58,506 bases of DNA from Rhodocyclaceae bacterium (GTDB lineage: Bacteria > Pseudomonadota > Gammaproteobacteria > Burkholderiales > Rhodocyclaceae). The DNA is taken from contig JAQTNK010000027.1 of assembly GCA_028713915.1 (NCBI GenBank), positions 1 to 58,506 of the forward strand, given 5' to 3'. Position numbers and translations under genes: made by a program. Within the stretch, counting starts at the first letter, position 1. The number at the start of each line of letters is the position of its first letter. The notes under the pieces were generated by a model. It worked only from the letters and a program-made list of their open reading frames with translations. It made no database searches and was not told the DNA's origin. Below, in pieces: positions 37,238 through 46,276 of this stretch.

Positions 37238-39823
37238 ATGAATGATGCGGGCGCTCTTGCCGCGCTGCCGGCACCGCGTCTGCGCCTGCTGTCGGCGCTG
37301 ACGCTGGCGCTTGCCGTGATTGCCGTCGTCCTCTACGGCGAGCGGCTCGGTGCGTCGAACGAGCGTCTGCGCGCCGAGACCCTGGCGCAGGCCGAACAGC
37401 ATGCCGACCAGTTGGCGGGAGCGGTGGCCGAGCAGGCGGCGGCGACTTTTCGCGGCGTCGATTTTGCCGTCAGCCACTTGCGCGACGAGTACGCGGCGGG
37501 CAACGATCTCGATACCGTGGTGCGCACGGTCTATGGCCGGTTTCCCGCCAATGCCGTGACGCAAGTGGGCGTCATCGGCGCCGACGGCTACCTGGCCTGG
37601 TCCAGCGTCGGCGTCAATGGCCGCATCTATCTCGGCGACCGCGAGCACTTCAAGGCCCATCTCGGCAGCGATGACGATCGGCTGTTCATCAGTCGCCCGG
37701 TGCTCGGCCGCGCTTCGGGAGCGTGGTCGATCCAGTTCACGCGTCCGATCCGGCGCCGCGGGGAGTTCATCGGCGTCATGGTGTTGTCGCTGGCGCCGCA
37801 GTACTTCGCCAACAGCCTCGATGCCCTGGCCCTCAACGATGGCGATGCCATCGTCCTGTTCAAGCTCGACGGCACCTATCTGGCGCGCACGCCGAACCTC
37901 GCCGAGGCGATGGGCACGGCCGTTCCCGCCGACCGGCCTTTCGTCGGTGCCGATGCGCCGCGCCGCGGCGTCTTCCGCTCTGCCGCCGCGTTCGACCATA
38001 TCCACCGCATCTATGCCTGGCGGCGCCTGAAGGACTATCCGATCCTGGCCACGGTCGGCCTCGACGAGGCGGCGATACTGGCGCCGCTGGAGCGCGAGGT
38101 CGCCGCCGGCATCTGGCGCCGCAACGTCGGCAGCCTGGCGGTGCTGGCGCTGGCGCTCGCGGTTTCGCTGCTGCTGGCGCGCGCGGCACGCCAGCAGCAG
38201 GCATTGCTCGCCAGCGAAATGCGCCATCGCGGCATTTTCGAGAAGAACAGCTCGGTGCATCTGCTCATCGATCCGAGCGACGGCCGCATCGTGGACGCCA
38301 ACTCGGCCGCCGCCGCCTACTACGGCTATCCGCGCGAGCAATTGCTCGCCATGCGCATGACCGACATCAACTGCCTGCCGGCCGACCAGGTGCTGGCGGA
38401 AATGGAAAGCGCCAAGGCGGAGAAGCGCCTCTACTTCAACTTCCGTCACCGCCTCGCTGCCGGCGACATCCGCGACGTCGAAGTGTATTCGGGGCCGGTC
38501 GAGGTCGACGGCCGGTCGCTGCTGTTTTCCATCGTCCATGACGTGACGGTGAAGCACGATCTCGAACGCCGCCTGGCGGCGAGCGAGGAAGTGCATCGCA
38601 GCCTGTTTCTGACGATGGCCGAAGGCGTGATCGTGGTCAATGGCGACGGCCGCATCGCGGCATGGAACAACGCCGCGCTGGAAATCCTCGGCGTCGATGT
38701 CGCCGGGCTGGTCGGCCGCGCGTCGCAAGTCGTCGGGGCCGCCGGCGAGAAGCTCGCGCTCGACGAGTTTCCGACGATGCGCGCGGCACGCGGCGAACAG
38801 CTCGACCATGTCCGCTTCGGCGTCGTGCGCCCCGATGGCCGGCGCATCTGGGTCACCGTCAGCAGCCGGCCGCTGGGCGCCGCCGGCGGCGCCGCGGCCG
38901 GCGCGGCGGTGCTGTCGTTCTCCGACATCACCAGTCTCGTCGAGGCCGAGGAATCGCTGCGCCTGGCGCAATCCGTGTTCGAAGTGGCGGGCGAAGGCAT
39001 CCTCGTCACCGACGCCGACAATCGCATCGTCGCCGTCAATCCGGCCTTCACGACGCTGACCGGCTACGCCGCCGCTGAGGTCGTCGGCAAGACGCCGGCG
39101 CTGCTGGCCTCGGGCCTGCACGACGCCGCGTTCTACGCCGCCATGTGGCAGCGGCTCGCGCGCGACGGCCACTGGGAGGGCGAAATCAGCAACCGGCGCA
39201 AGGACGGCAGCATTTTCGTCGAATGGCTGCGGATCACCATCGTGCCCGAGCGCCCGGGCCATGGCCGGCGCCATGTCGCGCTGTTCAGCGACATCACCGA
39301 TCGCAAGCGCGAAGCCGAAGCCGTCTGGCGCCAGGCGAATTTCGACGCGCTCACCGGCTTGCCCAACCGCAAGCTGCTCGAAGACCGCCTCAAGCGCGCC
39401 ATTGCCCAGGCGCACCGCAAGCATGCAGCGGTGGCGCTGCTGTTCATCGACCTCGACCGCTTCAAGCCGGTCAATGACGCGCATGGCCACGCCGCCGGCG
39501 ACGAACTGCTGCGTCAGGTGGCGCGCCGGCTCGAACACTGCCTGCGCGACGAAGACACCATCGCCCGCCTGGGCGGCGACGAGTTCATCGTCGTGCTGCC
39601 GGACGTGCGCGTGGCCGAGTCGCCGGCCAAGACGGCGAACAAGATCGTCGCCGTGTTGTCCGAACCGTTCCGCGTCGCCGACCAGTACCTCGAAATATCA
39701 TGCAGCATCGGCATCAGCCTGTACCCCAAGGATGCCGGCAACGTCGAAACCCTGATCGCGACCGCCGATGCCGCGATGTATGCAGCCAAGGACGCCGGCC
39801 GCGCGACCTGGCGCAGCGCCTGA
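37238..39823 (+). CDS. Membrane diguanylate cyclase with Cache and three PAS domains
   Basis: This 861-residue signalling enzyme makes c-di-GMP from two GTP. It has an N-terminal membrane helix (about 14-35), a periplasmic dCache-like sensor (containing GADGYLAWSSVGVNG and FISRPVLGRASGAWSIQF), a second helix near 288-310, three PAS domains (about 325-450, 455-570, 575-690) and a GGDEF domain. The active-site GGDEF is at 779-783. The inhibitory I-site RDED is five residues before it (770-773), so product feedback is expected. There is no EAL domain. The ATG at 37238 gives a short N-terminus before the helix. The sensed ligand is unknown. Confidence 0.93.
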   Translation: MNDAGALAALPAPRLRLLSALTLALAVIAVVLYGERLGASNERLRAETLAQAEQHADQLAGAVAEQAAATFRGVDFAVSHLRDEYAAGNDLDTVVRTVYGRFPANAVTQVGVIGADGYLAWSSVGVNGRIYLGDREHFKAHLGSDDDRLFISRPVLGRASGAWSIQFTRPIRRRGEFIGVMVLSLAPQYFANSLDALALNDGDAIVLFKLDGTYLARTPNLAEAMGTAVPADRPFVGADAPRRGVFRSAAAFDHIHRIYAWRRLKDYPILATVGLDEAAILAPLEREVAAGIWRRNVGSLAVLALALAVSLLLARAARQQQALLASEMRHRGIFEKNSSVHLLIDPSDGRIVDANSAAAAYYGYPREQLLAMRMTDINCLPADQVLAEMESAKAEKRLYFNFRHRLAAGDIRDVEVYSGPVEVDGRSLLFSIVHDVTVKHDLERRLAASEEVHRSLFLTMAEGVIVVNGDGRIAAWNNAALEILGVDVAGLVGRASQVVGAAGEKLALDEFPTMRAARGEQLDHVRFGVVRPDGRRIWVTVSSRPLGAAGGAAAGAAVLSFSDITSLVEAEESLRLAQSVFEVAGEGILVTDADNRIVAVNPAFTTLTGYAAAEVVGKTPALLASGLHDAAFYAAMWQRLARDGHWEGEISNRRKDGSIFVEWLRITIVPERPGHGRRHVALFSDITDRKREAEAVWRQANFDALTGLPNRKLLEDRLKRAIAQAHRKHAAVALLFIDLDRFKPVNDAHGHAAGDELLRQVARRLEHCLRDEDTIARLGGDEFIVVLPDVRVAESPAKTANKIVAVLSEPFRVADQYLEISCSIGISLYPKDAGNVETLIATADAAMYAAKDAGRATWRSA

Positions 39824-39918
39824 GCGTCGGCGCCGCGGCCGTCGCCGCCGCCGTCTGGGCGCCGCCAAGCACCACGCGGCGGGGCCGGCAGGCGGCAGGC
39901 GCGCGGCTGTCGACAGAT

Positions 39919-39947
39919 TTGACACTCTTCATGGTGCAATGCAAAAT
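39919..39947 (+). promoter_or_regulatory. phaC promoter with a TGCA-repeat operator candidate
   Basis: A perfect -35 TTGACA (39919-39924) stands 17 bases before CAAAAT (39942-39947), ahead of an AGGAG ribosome-binding site. TGCAATGCA (39935-39943) overlaps the -10 box. Paired TGCA elements of this kind resemble PhaR-repressed sites in other betaproteobacteria (from memory), so it may be a PhaR operator. Confidence 0.6.
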
Positions 39948-39971
39948 CAACGTCTTAACTAGGAGCCTTGG

Positions 39972-41729
39972 ATGTCTGCCCCACAAGATCCCAATTCGGC
40001 CGCGATGCAGGCCATGTTTCAAGCCGGACAGTCTTTCGCTCAAGGATTCATGCAGTTCATGGCGCAGCAGCAGGCGACGCTGACCAACGCCGGCACCGCC
40101 ACGCCGCCGCCCGCCGGGATAATGCCAACGGCATGGAAACCGGAAAGCGAGGAAATGGCGGCGCTGCAGAAGGAGTGGAGCGAGCGGCATGCGCAGCTTT
40201 GGCAGGCCATGCTGGCGCGCCGCGCGGGCGATGCCGGCCCCGTCGTGGCGCAGCCCGAAGCGGGCGACCGGCGCTTCGACCATCCGGCGTGGGCGGAAAG
40301 CCCGATCTACGACTACCTGCGCCAGGCCTATCTCATCAATGCCGAATACCTGAAGAAGATGGCCGAGGCGGCGCCGGTTTCCGCGGGCCTGTCGAAAGAG
40401 CGCATGCGCTTTCTCACGCGCCAGTACGTCGATGCGCTGGCGCCGTCGAATTTCGCCGCCACAAACCCGGAATTCGTCAAGAAGGCGCTGGAAACCAAGG
40501 GCGAGAGCATCAGGCAGGGCATCCAGAACCTGATCGGCGACATGGAGAAGGGGCGCATTTCCATGACCGACGACACGGCCTTCGAGGTCGGCCGCAACCT
40601 GGCGATCACGCCGGGCGCGGTGGTCTATGAAAACGACCTGATGCAGCTGATCCAGTATTCGCCGCTGACGGACACGGTCGCCAAGCGGCCTTTCGTCATG
40701 GTGCCGCCCTGCATCAACAAGTTCTACATCCTCGATCTGCAGCCCGAGAACTCCTACGTCCGCTACGCCGTCGAGCAGGGCCATACGGTGTTCCTCGTCT
40801 CGTGGCGCAACGTCAAGGCCGACCTCGGCCACAAGACCTGGGACGACTACATCGAGGAAGGCCCGCTGACGGCTTTCCGCATCGCCAGGGAAATCTGCAA
40901 GGTCGACCAGATCAACGCGCTGGGCTTCTGCGTCGGCGGCACCATCATCGCTTCGGCGCTGGCCGTGGCGGCGGCGCGCGGCGAGAAGCCGGTCGCCTCG
41001 CTGACGCTGCTGACGACGCTCCTCGATTTCTCCGATCCGGGCGAGCTCGGCTGCTTCATCGACGAGCACTCGGTGGTGGCGCGCGAGAACACCATCGGCA
41101 AGGGCGGCCTGCTGCAGGGCAAGGAACTGTCCTCGGTGTTTTCGGCGCTGCGCGCCAACGACCTGATCTGGCAGTACGTCGTCGGCAACTACTTGAAGGG
41201 CGGCAAGCCGTCGGCCTTCGACCTGCTCTACTGGAACGCCGACTCGACCAACCTGCCCGGTCCCTTCCTCGCCTGGTACCTGCGCAACATGTACCTGGAA
41301 AACAACCTGCGCGTGCCGGGCAAGCTCGCCATGTGCGGCGTCAAGGCCGACCTCGGCCGCGTCGACATGCCGGTGTTCATCCTCGCCACGCGCGAGGATC
41401 ACATCGTGCCGTGGAAGTCGTCCTACCTGAGCCGCGCCCACATGGGCGGCGAGACGACCTTCGTGCTCGGCGCATCGGGCCATATCGCCGGCGTCATCAA
41501 CCCGGCGGCGAAGAACAAGCGCAGCCACTGGATCAACGACAGCCAGACCGCCAACCCCGACGAATGGTTCGACACCGCCACCGAGGTCAAGGGCAGCTGG
41601 TGGCCGCGCTGGGCCGAGTGGCTCAAGCGCTTCGCCGACGGCGAAGTGGCGGCGCGCGGCCGACTGGGCAGCAAGACCTACGCGCCGATGGAGCCGGCGC
41701 CCGGTCGTTACGTCAAAGAAAAAGCATAA
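39972..41729 (+). CDS. phaC: Class I poly(3-hydroxyalkanoate) synthase
   Basis: PhaC polymerises hydroxyacyl-CoA, mainly 3-hydroxybutyryl-CoA, into storage polyester at the granule surface. The 585-residue product has a variable N-terminus (Gln/Met-rich, then a Pro-rich linker), the phaC N-domain (from about 95) and an alpha/beta hydrolase core. The catalytic triad is visible: Cys320 in the lipase-like box GFCVGG, Asp476 in TREDHIVPW and His504 in GASGHIAG. The size fits class I, which works without PhaE. An AGGAG site precedes the ATG, and the two reductase genes follow directly. Confidence 0.97.
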   Translation: MSAPQDPNSAAMQAMFQAGQSFAQGFMQFMAQQQATLTNAGTATPPPAGIMPTAWKPESEEMAALQKEWSERHAQLWQAMLARRAGDAGPVVAQPEAGDRRFDHPAWAESPIYDYLRQAYLINAEYLKKMAEAAPVSAGLSKERMRFLTRQYVDALAPSNFAATNPEFVKKALETKGESIRQGIQNLIGDMEKGRISMTDDTAFEVGRNLAITPGAVVYENDLMQLIQYSPLTDTVAKRPFVMVPPCINKFYILDLQPENSYVRYAVEQGHTVFLVSWRNVKADLGHKTWDDYIEEGPLTAFRIAREICKVDQINALGFCVGGTIIASALAVAAARGEKPVASLTLLTTLLDFSDPGELGCFIDEHSVVARENTIGKGGLLQGKELSSVFSALRANDLIWQYVVGNYLKGGKPSAFDLLYWNADSTNLPGPFLAWYLRNMYLENNLRVPGKLAMCGVKADLGRVDMPVFILATREDHIVPWKSSYLSRAHMGGETTFVLGASGHIAGVINPAAKNKRSHWINDSQTANPDEWFDTATEVKGSWWPRWAEWLKRFADGEVAARGRLGSKTYAPMEPAPGRYVKEKA

Positions 41730-41755
41730 GCAACGACGAACGGAGGAGTGGACAA

Positions 41756-42496
41756 ATGCAGCGAGTGGCACTGGTAACGGGCGGCATGGGCGGCTTGGGC
41801 GAGGCGATCTGCATCAAGCTCGCGGCGCTGGGCGACAAGGTGGTCACCACCTACAGCCCCAACAACAACAAGGCGCACGAGTGGCTGCGCAAGATGAATG
41901 ACATGGGCTACGGCTTCAAGGCCTATCCGTGCGACGTCACCGATTTCGACGCGGCACGCGATTGCGTCGCGCAGGTGACGAAGGAGTTGGGACCGGTGGA
42001 CGTGCTGGTGAACAACGCCGGCATCACGCGCGACATGACGTTCAAGAAGATGACCAAGAACGACTGGGACGCGGTGATCCACACCAACCTCGATTCCGTC
42101 TTCAACATGACCAAGCAGGTCATGGACGGCATGGTCGAGCGCGGCTGGGGCCGTGTCATCAACATTTCATCGGTGAATGGTACAAAAGGCGCCTTCGGCC
42201 AGACCAACTACTCGGCCGCCAAGGCCGGCATGCACGGCTTCACCAAGGCGCTGGCGCTCGAAGTGGCCAAGAAGGGCGTCACCGTGAATACGATTTCGCC
42301 GGGGTACATCGGCACCAAGATGGTGATGGCGATTCCGCAAGACGTTCTCGAAAGCAAGATCCTGCCGCTGATTCCGCAAGCGCGGCTGGGCAAGCCCGAG
42401 GAAGTCGCCGGTCTCGTCGCCTATCTTGCCTCGGAGGAGGCGGCGTTCGTTACCGGCGCCAATATTTCCATCAACGGCGGCCAGCACATGTTCTGA
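41756..42496 (+). CDS. phaB: Acetoacetyl-CoA reductase (first copy)
   Basis: PhaB reduces acetoacetyl-CoA with NADPH to (R)-3-hydroxybutyryl-CoA, the monomer for PhaC. The 246-residue short-chain dehydrogenase has the cofactor motif TGGMGGLGEAI, the NNAGITRD block, catalytic Ser in NISSVNG, and Tyr/Lys in NYSAAKAG. It ends with the family GANISINGGQHMF. A CGGAGGAG ribosome-binding site lies just before the ATG. A second close paralog starts 44 bases after it. No phaA thiolase is in this window. Confidence 0.95.
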   Translation: MQRVALVTGGMGGLGEAICIKLAALGDKVVTTYSPNNNKAHEWLRKMNDMGYGFKAYPCDVTDFDAARDCVAQVTKELGPVDVLVNNAGITRDMTFKKMTKNDWDAVIHTNLDSVFNMTKQVMDGMVERGWGRVINISSVNGTKGAFGQTNYSAAKAGMHGFTKALALEVAKKGVTVNTISPGYIGTKMVMAIPQDVLESKILPLIPQARLGKPEEVAGLVAYLASEEAAFVTGANISINGGQHMF

Positions 42497-42540
42497 CCGT
42501 CAACAACAAGCAACCTCAATAGATAGGGAAAGGAAATACC

Positions 42541-43284
42541 ATGACTCAACGCGTAGCTTTCGTCACCGGCGCCATGGGCGGCCTCGGCACCGCCATTTGC
42601 CAGGCTTTCGCCAAGGACGGCTACAAGGTGGTCGCAGCCTACCATCCGGAATTCGACAACAAGGACGAATGGCTGAAGGAACAGGAAGCCGCCGGCTTCA
42701 AGGACTTCATCCCGGTCGCCGGCGACGTCTCCGACATCGAATCCGCCAAGACGATGGTCGCCGAAGCCGAAGCCAAGGCCGGTCCCATCGACATCCTGGT
42801 CAACAACGCCGGCATCACGCGTGACCGCATGTTCGCCAAGATGGAGAAGGACCAGTGGGATGCGGTCATCGCCACCAACCTCACCAGCCTGTTCAACATG
42901 ACCAAGCAGGTCTCCGCCAAGATGGCCGAGCGCGGCTGGGGCCGCATCATCAACATCTCCTCGGTGAACGGCGTCAAGGGCCAGGCCGGCCAAAGCAACT
43001 ATTCGGCCGCCAAGGCAGGCGTCATCGGCTTTTCCAAGGCGCTGGCGCAGGAACTGGCGACCAAGGGTGTCACCGTGAATGCCATCGCCCCCGGCTACGT
43101 CGCCACCAAGATGGTCATGGCGATCCGCGAGGACGTCCTCAAGAGCATCGTCGACACCATTCCGATGAAGCGCCTGGCCAAGCCGGAAGAGATCGGCGCC
43201 CTGTGCTCCTATCTCGCTTCCGAGCTGGCGGCCTACATGACCGGCGCCACGCTCAACATCAACGGCGGCCTGCACTTCCAGTGA
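42541..43284 (+). CDS. phaB: Acetoacetyl-CoA reductase (second copy)
   Basis: The 247-residue paralog of the previous gene keeps the same blocks: TGAMGGLGTAI cofactor site, NNAGITRDRMF, NISSVNGVKG, NYSAAKAGVIGF and C-terminal GATLNINGGLHFQ. It has its own AAAGGA site. The two copies differ throughout the N-terminal half and in the substrate-side loop (YHPEFDNKDEWLKEQ here, YSPNNNKAHEWLRKM in copy one). They are therefore not a recent duplication and could prefer different chain lengths or conditions (inference). Confidence 0.95.
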   Translation: MTQRVAFVTGAMGGLGTAICQAFAKDGYKVVAAYHPEFDNKDEWLKEQEAAGFKDFIPVAGDVSDIESAKTMVAEAEAKAGPIDILVNNAGITRDRMFAKMEKDQWDAVIATNLTSLFNMTKQVSAKMAERGWGRIINISSVNGVKGQAGQSNYSAAKAGVIGFSKALAQELATKGVTVNAIAPGYVATKMVMAIREDVLKSIVDTIPMKRLAKPEEIGALCSYLASELAAYMTGATLNINGGLHFQ

Positions 43285-43294
43285 TATAAGAACA

Positions 43295-43323
43295 GCCGGC
43301 ATCGTCCGCAGGACGGTGTCGGC
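43295..43323 (+). repeat. Stem-loop between phaB and phaR
   Basis: A 13-bp stem with two G-T pairs (43295-43307 with 43311-43323) closes a GCA loop immediately after the second phaB stop and before phaR. There is no T-run. It could attenuate read-through or protect the phaCBB message. Confidence 0.65.
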
Positions 43324-43345
43324 GACAAGAAAGGGGGGACATGAC

Positions 43346-43918
43346 ATGGCTGCACCGATCCGCTTGATCAAGAAATACCCGAACCGCCGTCTGTACGACA
43401 CGCGCACCAGCACCTACATCACGCTGGCCGACGTCAAGGACCTGGTCCTGCAGCACGAGAATTTCCAGGTCGTCGACGCCAAGTCCGGCGAAGACCTCAC
43501 GCGCAGCATCCTGCTGCAGATCATCCTCGAAGAGGAAGCCGGCGGCGCGCCGATGTTCACCTCCGACTTGCTGGCGCAGATGATCCGCTTCTACGGCAAC
43601 GCCATGCAGGGCATGATGGGCAAGTACCTCGAGAACAACATCAAGTCCTTCACCGACATGCAGCACAAGCTGCACGAGCAGGCGCGCACGCTCTACGGCG
43701 AGAACAGCCCGATGAGCAAGGACCTGTGGGCGCAGTTCCTCGGCTTCCAGGGGCCGGCCATGCAGAGCATGATGTCGGCATATGTCGAACAGAGCAGCAA
43801 GATGTTCCAGCAGATGCAGGACAGCATGCAGGAACAGACCAAGAAGATGTTTACCGGCCTGCCGTTTCCCGGTTTCCCCATGGCCGGCGGCATGGACAAG
43901 ACCGAAGAGAAGAAATGA
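43346..43918 (+). CDS. phaR: Polyhydroxyalkanoate synthesis repressor PhaR
   Basis: PhaR binds both DNA and PHA granules and releases phasin and PHA promoters when polymer appears. The 190-residue product has the N-terminal PHB/PHA accumulation regulator DNA-binding domain ([20 protein letters not shown], residues 4-23 onward) and the central PHB_acc segment. A Met/Gln-rich amphipathic C-terminus ([15 protein letters not shown]) suits granule binding. An AAGGGGGG site precedes the ATG at 43346. The stop overlaps the rimO start codon as ATGA. Confidence 0.95.
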   Translation: MAAPIRLIKKYPNRRLYDTRTSTYITLADVKDLVLQHENFQVVDAKSGEDLTRSILLQIILEEEAGGAPMFTSDLLAQMIRFYGNAMQGMMGKYLENNIKSFTDMQHKLHEQARTLYGENSPMSKDLWAQFLGFQGPAMQSMMSAYVEQSSKMFQQMQDSMQEQTKKMFTGLPFPGFPMAGGMDKTEEKK

Positions 43919-45282
43919 CCGGTCGCGCGCCGCGCACTGCCGCCAAGCCCAAGTCAGCACACCCGGCCAAGACGAAACCGCCCACGATCGGCTTTGTCTC
44001 GCTCGGTTGTCCCAAGGCCACCGTCGACGCCGAGCACATCCTGACGCGCATGCGCGCCGAAGGTTATGAGATTTCCGGCAGCTATGCCGGCGCCGACCTC
44101 GTCGTCGTCAACACCTGCGGCTTCATCGACGCGGCCGTCGCCGAATCGCTCGACGCCATCGGTGAGGCGCTGGCGGAAAACGGCAAGGTCATCGTCACCG
44201 GCTGCCTCGGCGCCAAGGGCGACATCGTCCAGCAGACGCATCCGCGCGTGCTCGCCGTCACCGGGCCGCACGCGACGCAAGAGGTGATGGCTGCCGTGCA
44301 TGCGCACCTGCCGCCGCTGCACGACCCGTTCCTCGACCTGGTGCCCGAGCAGGGCATCCGCCTGACGCCAGAGCACTACGCCTATCTCAAGATTTCCGAA
44401 GGCTGCAACCATCGCTGCAGCTTCTGCATCATTCCGGCGCTGCGCGGCGACCTGGTGAGCCGGCCGATCGGCGAGGTCATGCATGAAGCCGAGGCGCTGG
44501 TCCATGCCGGCGTGCGCGAGCTGCTGGTGATCTCGCAGGACACCAGCGCCTACGGCGTCGACGTCAAGTACCGCACCGGCTTCTGGCAAGGCCGGCCGCT
44601 GAAGACGCGGCTCTACGACTTGTGCAACGCGCTCGGCGAACTCGGCGTCTGGGTGCGCCTGCATTACGTCTATCCGTATCCCAACGTCGACGACCTGCTG
44701 CCGCTGATGGCGGAAGGCAAGATCCTGCCGTATCTGGATGCGCCGTTTCAGCACGCCAGCGCCCGCATTCTCAAGCTCATGAAGCGTCCGGCGTCCGCCG
44801 AGAAGGTGCTCGAGCGCATCGCCGCCTGGCGCCGCGCGGTGCCGGACCTGGCGATCCGCTCGACCTTCATCACCGGCTTTCCCGGCGAGACCGAGGCCGA
44901 GTTCAACGAGCTGCTCGACTTCCTCGACGAAGCCCAGCTCGACCGCGTCGGCGCCTTCGCCTATTCGCCGGTCGACGGCGCGGCCGCCAACGAACTGCCC
45001 GGCGCCTTGCCCGAGGAAGTGCGCGAGGAGCGGCGCATGCGCCTGATGCAGCACCAGGAAGACATCAGCACCCAGCGGCTGGAAGCGAAGATCGGCCGCC
45101 GCATCACCGTGCTTGTGGACGACGTCGATGATGAGGGCGCCGTCGCGCGATCGATGGCCGATGCGCCAGAGATCGACGGCCTCGTCTATGTCACCGACGG
45201 CCACGAACTCGAAGTCGGCGAATTCGCCGCGGTGACGGTCACCGACTGCGACGTGCACGACCTTTACGCCACGCTGGCATGA
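43915..45282 (+). CDS. rimO: Ribosomal protein S12 methylthiotransferase RimO
   Basis: RimO is a radical SAM enzyme that methylthiolates Asp89 of ribosomal protein S12. The 455-residue protein has the UPF0004 domain ([17 protein letters not shown], with further cluster Cys in NTCGFID and VTGCLG), the radical SAM CX3CX2C at Cys164, Cys168 and Cys171 (CNHRCSFC), and a C-terminal TRAM domain. A 20-residue basic, Ala/Pro-rich N-terminal tail precedes the conserved part. The start overlaps the phaR stop by four bases, tying it to the PHA cluster. Confidence 0.96.
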   Translation: MTGRAPRTAAKPKSAHPAKTKPPTIGFVSLGCPKATVDAEHILTRMRAEGYEISGSYAGADLVVVNTCGFIDAAVAESLDAIGEALAENGKVIVTGCLGAKGDIVQQTHPRVLAVTGPHATQEVMAAVHAHLPPLHDPFLDLVPEQGIRLTPEHYAYLKISEGCNHRCSFCIIPALRGDLVSRPIGEVMHEAEALVHAGVRELLVISQDTSAYGVDVKYRTGFWQGRPLKTRLYDLCNALGELGVWVRLHYVYPYPNVDDLLPLMAEGKILPYLDAPFQHASARILKLMKRPASAEKVLERIAAWRRAVPDLAIRSTFITGFPGETEAEFNELLDFLDEAQLDRVGAFAYSPVDGAAANELPGALPEEVREERRMRLMQHQEDISTQRLEAKIGRRITVLVDDVDDEGAVARSMADAPEIDGLVYVTDGHELEVGEFAAVTVTDCDVHDLYATLA

Positions 45283-45365
45283 GCATCGGCCGCCGAGCCG
45301 CCTCAAGGGCGATGCCGCCATCCGACCGGAGCCGCGCAGCGGCGAACCTTTGTCACCCCCGCCTT

Positions 45366-45390
45366 GGGGGCGGGGGATGGGGGGTGGGGG
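45366..45390 (+). promoter_or_regulatory. G-quadruplex-like tract over the patatin gene ribosome-binding region
   Basis: Four runs of five or six G are separated by loops of one, two and one base, ending four bases before the start codon. The upstream CCCCCGCC (45356-45363) can instead pair with GGCGGGGG (45369-45376), so two exclusive structures are possible. Either would hide the translation start. Confidence 0.6.
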
Positions 45391-45394
45391 CGCT

Positions 45395-46276
45395 ATGATC
45401 GCGCCGCGCGGGCAGCGCATCGGCTTCGTGCTGGGCTCGGGCTCGGCGCGCGGCTGGGCGCATATCGGCGCCCTGCGCGCGCTGGCCGACGCCGGCATCG
45501 TGCCGGACGTGATCTGCGGCTGTTCGATCGGCGCGCTGGTCGGCGCCGCCTGCGCCAACGGCGATCTCGACAAGCTGGAAACCTGGGTGCGCAGCCTCAC
45601 CCGCCGCGACGTGATCGGCCTCATGGATCTCAGCTTCAACGGCGGCGGCCTGCTCAAGGGCGACAAGCTGATGGCCTTCTTCGCCAAGCATTTCACCGAC
45701 CGCGATTTCGAACAGCTGTCGACGCCTTTCGCCTGCCTTGCCACCGATCTTGCCACCGGCCGCGAAGTCTGGTTCCGCGAGGGCTCGGTCGCCGCCGCCG
45801 TGCGCGCCGCCATCGCCATGCCGGGCCTGTTTACGCCGGTCGTGCGCGACGGCCGGCTGCTGGTCGACGGCGCGCTCGTGAACCCGGTTCCGGTCTCGCT
45901 GTGCCGCGCCATGGGGGCGGATATCGTCATCGCCGTCGACCTCGATTCCAATATCGTCGGCAGCGCCCTGCGCAAGGCGGCGGGATCCGACAGGAGCGGC
46001 AGCAGGTGGGGCAGCCGGCTGTTGACCACCCTGGGGCTGGCGCGCGGCAGCAACAATATTCCGCCGATGTCCACGGTGCTCTCGGCGAGCCTGCAGATCA
46101 TGCAGACGCGCATCGGGCGGGCCCGCCTCGCCGGCGAGCCGGCCGACGTGCTGCTGTCGCCGCGCCTCGCGCATCTCGCGCCGATGGACTACCACCGCGC
46201 CGAAGAGGCCATCGCCGAAGGCCGCGCCGTGGTCGAGCGCATGATGCCTGCGATCACGCACGCGCTTGCCGTATGA
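45395..46276 (+). CDS. Patatin-like phospholipase (RssA/NTE family)
   Basis: The 293-residue protein belongs to the patatin-like acyl hydrolases. It has the oxyanion region GSGSARGWAHIG, the nucleophile elbow GCSIG with Ser44, and the second dyad residue Asp158 in VDGALVNPVPV, so the Ser-Asp dyad is complete. It lacks a signal peptide and probably acts in the cytoplasm on phospholipids or other acyl esters. The ATG at 45395 is chosen because homology starts there; the ribosome-binding region is an extreme G tract. The stop overlaps the next gene (ATGA). Confidence 0.9.
   Translation: MIAPRGQRIGFVLGSGSARGWAHIGALRALADAGIVPDVICGCSIGALVGAACANGDLDKLETWVRSLTRRDVIGLMDLSFNGGGLLKGDKLMAFFAKHFTDRDFEQLSTPFACLATDLATGREVWFREGSVAAAVRAAIAMPGLFTPVVRDGRLLVDGALVNPVPVSLCRAMGADIVIAVDLDSNIVGSALRKAAGSDRSGSRWGSRLLTTLGLARGSNNIPPMSTVLSASLQIMQTRIGRARLAGEPADVLLSPRLAHLAPMDYHRAEEAIAEGRAVVERMMPAITHALAV

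Noticed and set aside
37112-39538. Minus-strand open frame of about 800 codons opposite the diguanylate cyclase gene
   Set aside because: It is the mirror of a GC-rich coding frame, composed of Arg/Ala/His/Gln/Asp-rich sequence without motifs. Similar mirror frames occur opposite der, hflK, rnr, phaC and rimO.
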